Part shown: in pieces, positions 5,117 to 6,411 of the stretch
Layout of the letters: each line of letters starts with the position of its first letter
Position numbering within the stretch: the stretch's first letter is position 1
DNA from: Paracoccaceae bacterium
Lineage (GTDB): Bacteria; Pseudomonadota; Alphaproteobacteria; Rhodobacterales; Rhodobacteraceae
Assembly: GCA_003565055.1 (NCBI GenBank)
Contig: PXDM01000082.1
Span: 1 to 6,411, forward strand
Direction: 5' to 3'
Length of the DNA: 6,411 nucleotides
Notes under the pieces: generated by a model
Told to the model about the DNA's origin: nothing
The model's input: the letters and a program-made list of their open reading frames with translations, nothing else
Databases searched by the model: none
Position numbers and translations under genes: made by a program

Positions 5117-5620
5117 CTATAGCCTGCGATACATCACAAACGCATCGACAAAACCATCCCGCGGATGCCGAAAAGCGCCCGGCAGACGCCCGACAATCTC
5201 GAATCCATGCGCCTCCCAGAGCGCTATCGCCCGCGTATTGGTCGAGACGACGCAATTGAACTGCATTGCCAGAAACCCCTCCGCGCGCGCCAAATCCAGC
5301 GCATGGACAATCATCGCCCGCGCCACGCCCTGCCCTTCGGCCGCGCGCGCCGTGACGAAGCCGCAATTGCACACATGCGCGCCGCCGCCTTGCTGATTGG
5401 GGCAGAGGTAGAAACTGCCGAGCACCGCATCACCGCGCTGCGCGATCAGGGCGCGATGCGTGCCGCCCTGCCACCAGTCCAGCGCCGCACTGCGCGAGAT
5501 CTCCCGGTCGATGGCGTAGGTCTCGCCCGCGCGGAACACGGGCTCCAGCATCGCCCAGAGCGCATCGTCATCTGTGCCGATTCTCGCCGGGCGCAGTGCG
5601 ATTGCGGCAGTGTCTGACAT
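5117..5620 (-). CDS. GNAT-family N-acetyltransferase, substrate unknown
   Basis: This 167-aa single-domain protein should transfer an acetyl group from acetyl-CoA to an amine. The N-terminus (IALRPARIGTDDDALWAML) fits the first strand and helix of the GNAT fold. Motif A is around residues 86-110, with the acetyl-CoA pyrophosphate loop ARAAEGQGVARAM (91-103) in the R/QxxGxG/A position. Motif B is NTRAIALWEAHGFEIVGRLPGAF (128-150), typical of the subfamily near PF00583 members acting on amino acids, small amines or protein N-termini. The specificity cannot be read. No antitoxin-like small gene precedes it, so a GNAT toxin is unlikely. The ATG lacks a clear Shine-Dalgarno sequence. It heads a possible transcript through the NYN gene and smpB. 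Confidence 0.87.
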   Translation of the reverse strand: MSDTAAIALRPARIGTDDDALWAMLEPVFRAGETYAIDREISRSAALDWWQGGTHRALIAQRGDAVLGSFYLCPNQQGGGAHVCNCGFVTARAAEGQGVARAMIVHALDLARAEGFLAMQFNCVVSTNTRAIALWEAHGFEIVGRLPGAFRHPRDGFVDAFVMYRRL

Positions 5621-5712
5621 CTCTAGGCGTCCCGTCTGGCCAAACTCGGTGCGACCTTATCTCATAGCGCGCGCGGCGGGAAACCGGTTTTCGCGCGATT
5701 GAGCGCATGAAA
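5621..5712. other. Gap upstream of the GNAT gene with a 10-bp palindrome
   Basis: The gap should hold the promoter of the GNAT gene. I found no convincing -35/-10 pair, only weak A/T-containing stretches (TATGAG and GATAAG on the minus strand, about 35-45 nt before the ATG). AAACCGGTTT at 5681-5690 is a perfect 10-bp palindrome upstream of those stretches and could be a regulator site. Confidence 0.3.
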
Positions 5713-5734
5713 AAGCGGCGCATCACCGCCGCTT
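5713..5734 (-). terminator. Intrinsic terminator of the YqjD/YqjE-like operon
   Basis: On the minus strand AAGCGGCG (5727-5734) pairs with CGCCGCTT (5713-5720) around a 6-nt loop, and the T-run extends to five T at 5710-5714. The left arm of the hairpin is formed by the last codons of the membrane protein gene (Lys-Arg-Arg), and its stop codon lies in the loop. Termination and the end of translation are therefore very close together. Confidence 0.82.
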
Positions 5735-6103
5735 GTTGCGCATCTGCGAGTAAGTCGCCACACCAAAGAGGAAGGCTTCCATCAGCGCGGGAAATTCGCC
5801 CGGACGGTGACGCGGCGCGCCCTTCGCCCCGGCTTGCGCGCGCAGGGTCTGGCTGAGTGACGGCAGTTGCGGCTCAGGCCGTGATTTGGCGACCACCAAT
5901 GTGATCAGCCCCGCCCCGAGAAACAGCGCCGCGCAGGCCGCGTTGGCGATGAGTGGGGAAAATTCCGCCGCGAGCAGCATCCAGATGGCCGCCGTGAGGA
6001 AACCTGCCCCTGTCGCCAGAAGCAGGCCCCCGATCACGGCGGCGACGGTGCGCCGCGCGGCCCATTCGGCCTTGCGGCGCAGCTGTTGAACCGCCAAGAT
6101 CAT
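5723..6103 (-). CDS. YqjE-like 'phage holin family' inner-membrane protein
   Basis: This 126-aa protein has two clear membrane helices, about 19-45 and 50-72, forming a hairpin with a very short loop (EFSP). A basic N-terminus comes first (RRKAEWAARR). A polar Pro-rich C-terminal region follows, with one more mildly hydrophobic stretch (104-118). The pattern fits the Phage_holin_3_6 family (PF07332), which includes E. coli YqjE. Despite the family name these are chromosomal housekeeping proteins, and nothing phage-like surrounds it. The ATG overlaps the upstream DUF883 stop by one base (TGATG) and has no Shine-Dalgarno sequence, so its translation probably depends on reinitiation. The pairing matches E. 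coli yqjD-yqjE. Molecular function is unknown. Confidence 0.8.
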   Translation of the reverse strand: MILAVQQLRRKAEWAARRTVAAVIGGLLLATGAGFLTAAIWMLLAAEFSPLIANAACAALFLGAGLITLVVAKSRPEPQLPSLSQTLRAQAGAKGAPRHRPGEFPALMEAFLFGVATYSQMRNKRR

Positions 6104-6411
6104 CAGCGGCGCGACATCGACAATGCGAGCAGGAAGCCAGCACCTGCGGCGAGGCCGAGCGCAATGCCAGGACGGCGGCGCGCGAAATCTTCGGCTTCAG
6201 CCAGCGCGTATTCGGTCTGATCAGCCACGTATTCCGCGCCTTCTTCGATCTGCGAGGCCGCTTTGCGTCCCGCCTTGCGCGCCGTGCGCGATGCGTCTCG
6301 CGCGGTGGCACGGCCTGCTTCGACCATGCTCGACGAGAGCTCTGCGAAATCGGCCTTCAGGATTTCAAACTGTTCTTTCAGCTCCTCATAGGCCAGCTCA
6401 GCGGCGTCTTC
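6103..6411 (-). CDS. DUF883/YqjD-ElaB-like membrane-anchored protein (5' end outside window)
   Basis: The 102 visible residues are open to the window edge, with no start codon in the first 28 codons, so the N-terminus lies beyond it. The visible part is a long charged helix, probably coiled coil (1-78; AYEELKEQFEILKADFAEL, then an Ala/Arg/Glu-rich stretch). It ends in RRRPGIALGLAAGAGFLLALSMSRR (78-102), a glycine-rich C-terminal membrane anchor. This is the DUF883 layout of E. coli YqjD, ElaB and YgaM. There, the YqjD N-terminus binds ribosomes and the C-terminal helix holds them at the inner membrane in stationary phase. That role here is inferred from the family. It is coupled to the YqjE-like gene by TGATG. 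Confidence 0.83.
   Translation of the reverse strand, partial: EDAAELAYEELKEQFEILKADFAELSSSMVEAGRATARDASRTARKAGRKAASQIEEGAEYVADQTEYALAEAEDFARRRPGIALGLAAGAGFLLALSMSRR

Noticed and set aside
5117..5620. GNAT toxin of a toxin-antitoxin system
   Set aside because: There is no small DNA-binding (RHH/DUF1778-like) gene immediately upstream. The preceding 102 bp contain only a terminator and a gap.
5723..6411. Prophage remnant suggested by the 'phage holin' family name
   Set aside because: There are no endolysin, structural, integrase or att-like sequences nearby, and the gene pairs with a DUF883 gene as in the E. coli yqjDE locus.

Overview
The window looks like chromosomal DNA from an alphaproteobacterium of the Rhodobacteraceae/Roseobacter type. 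The basis is the high G+C content, an Irr-type Fur regulator divergent from fabA, a monomeric isocitrate dehydrogenase, and a G-rich intergenic element of a kind I associate with this family. No search was run, so the taxonomy is inference. No rRNA, tRNA, CRISPR array, insertion sequence or prophage is visible.

Layout, left to right. (1) 1-570, + strand: the 3' end of a monomeric NADP-isocitrate dehydrogenase gene. It meets fabA (631-1140, -) at a strong shared hairpin terminator (576-604). (2) 1141-1279: the divergent promoter region of fabA and irr (1280-1717, +). irr appears to be leaderless and has a small palindrome across its -35 element. (3) 1677-2579, -: an EamA/DMT permease whose 3' end overlaps the 3' end of irr by 41 bp. 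(4) 2679-3741, +: a two-gene lrgA-lrgB operon with an 8-nt overlap. (5) 3735-3828: a convergent gap holding two related 31-nt units that also form a perfect 15-bp inverted repeat. (6) 3831-5620, -: a GNAT acetyltransferase, then a NYN-OST-HTH putative ribonuclease, then smpB, all in one direction. A G-rich repeat-like element lies between the first two. (7) 5723-6411, -: a DUF883 (YqjD-like) gene cut by the window edge, coupled through TGATG to a YqjE-like 'phage holin family' membrane protein and closed by an intrinsic terminator.

How the genes relate. The left part is central metabolism (TCA cycle, unsaturated fatty acid synthesis) with an iron/heme-responsive regulator beside fabA. The middle is membrane transport: a DMT permease and an LrgAB pair of the family linked to pyruvate/glycolate transport and to murein hydrolase control. 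The right part has an RNA/ribosome theme. SmpB is the tmRNA partner in ribosome rescue, its upstream neighbour is a probable RNA-binding nuclease, and YqjD-type proteins tether ribosomes to the membrane in stationary phase. The most interesting leads are the NYN-OST-HTH/smpB pairing and the twin palindromic units after lrgB. I see no clearly new multi-gene defence or mobile system, and most of the window is ordinary core genome.
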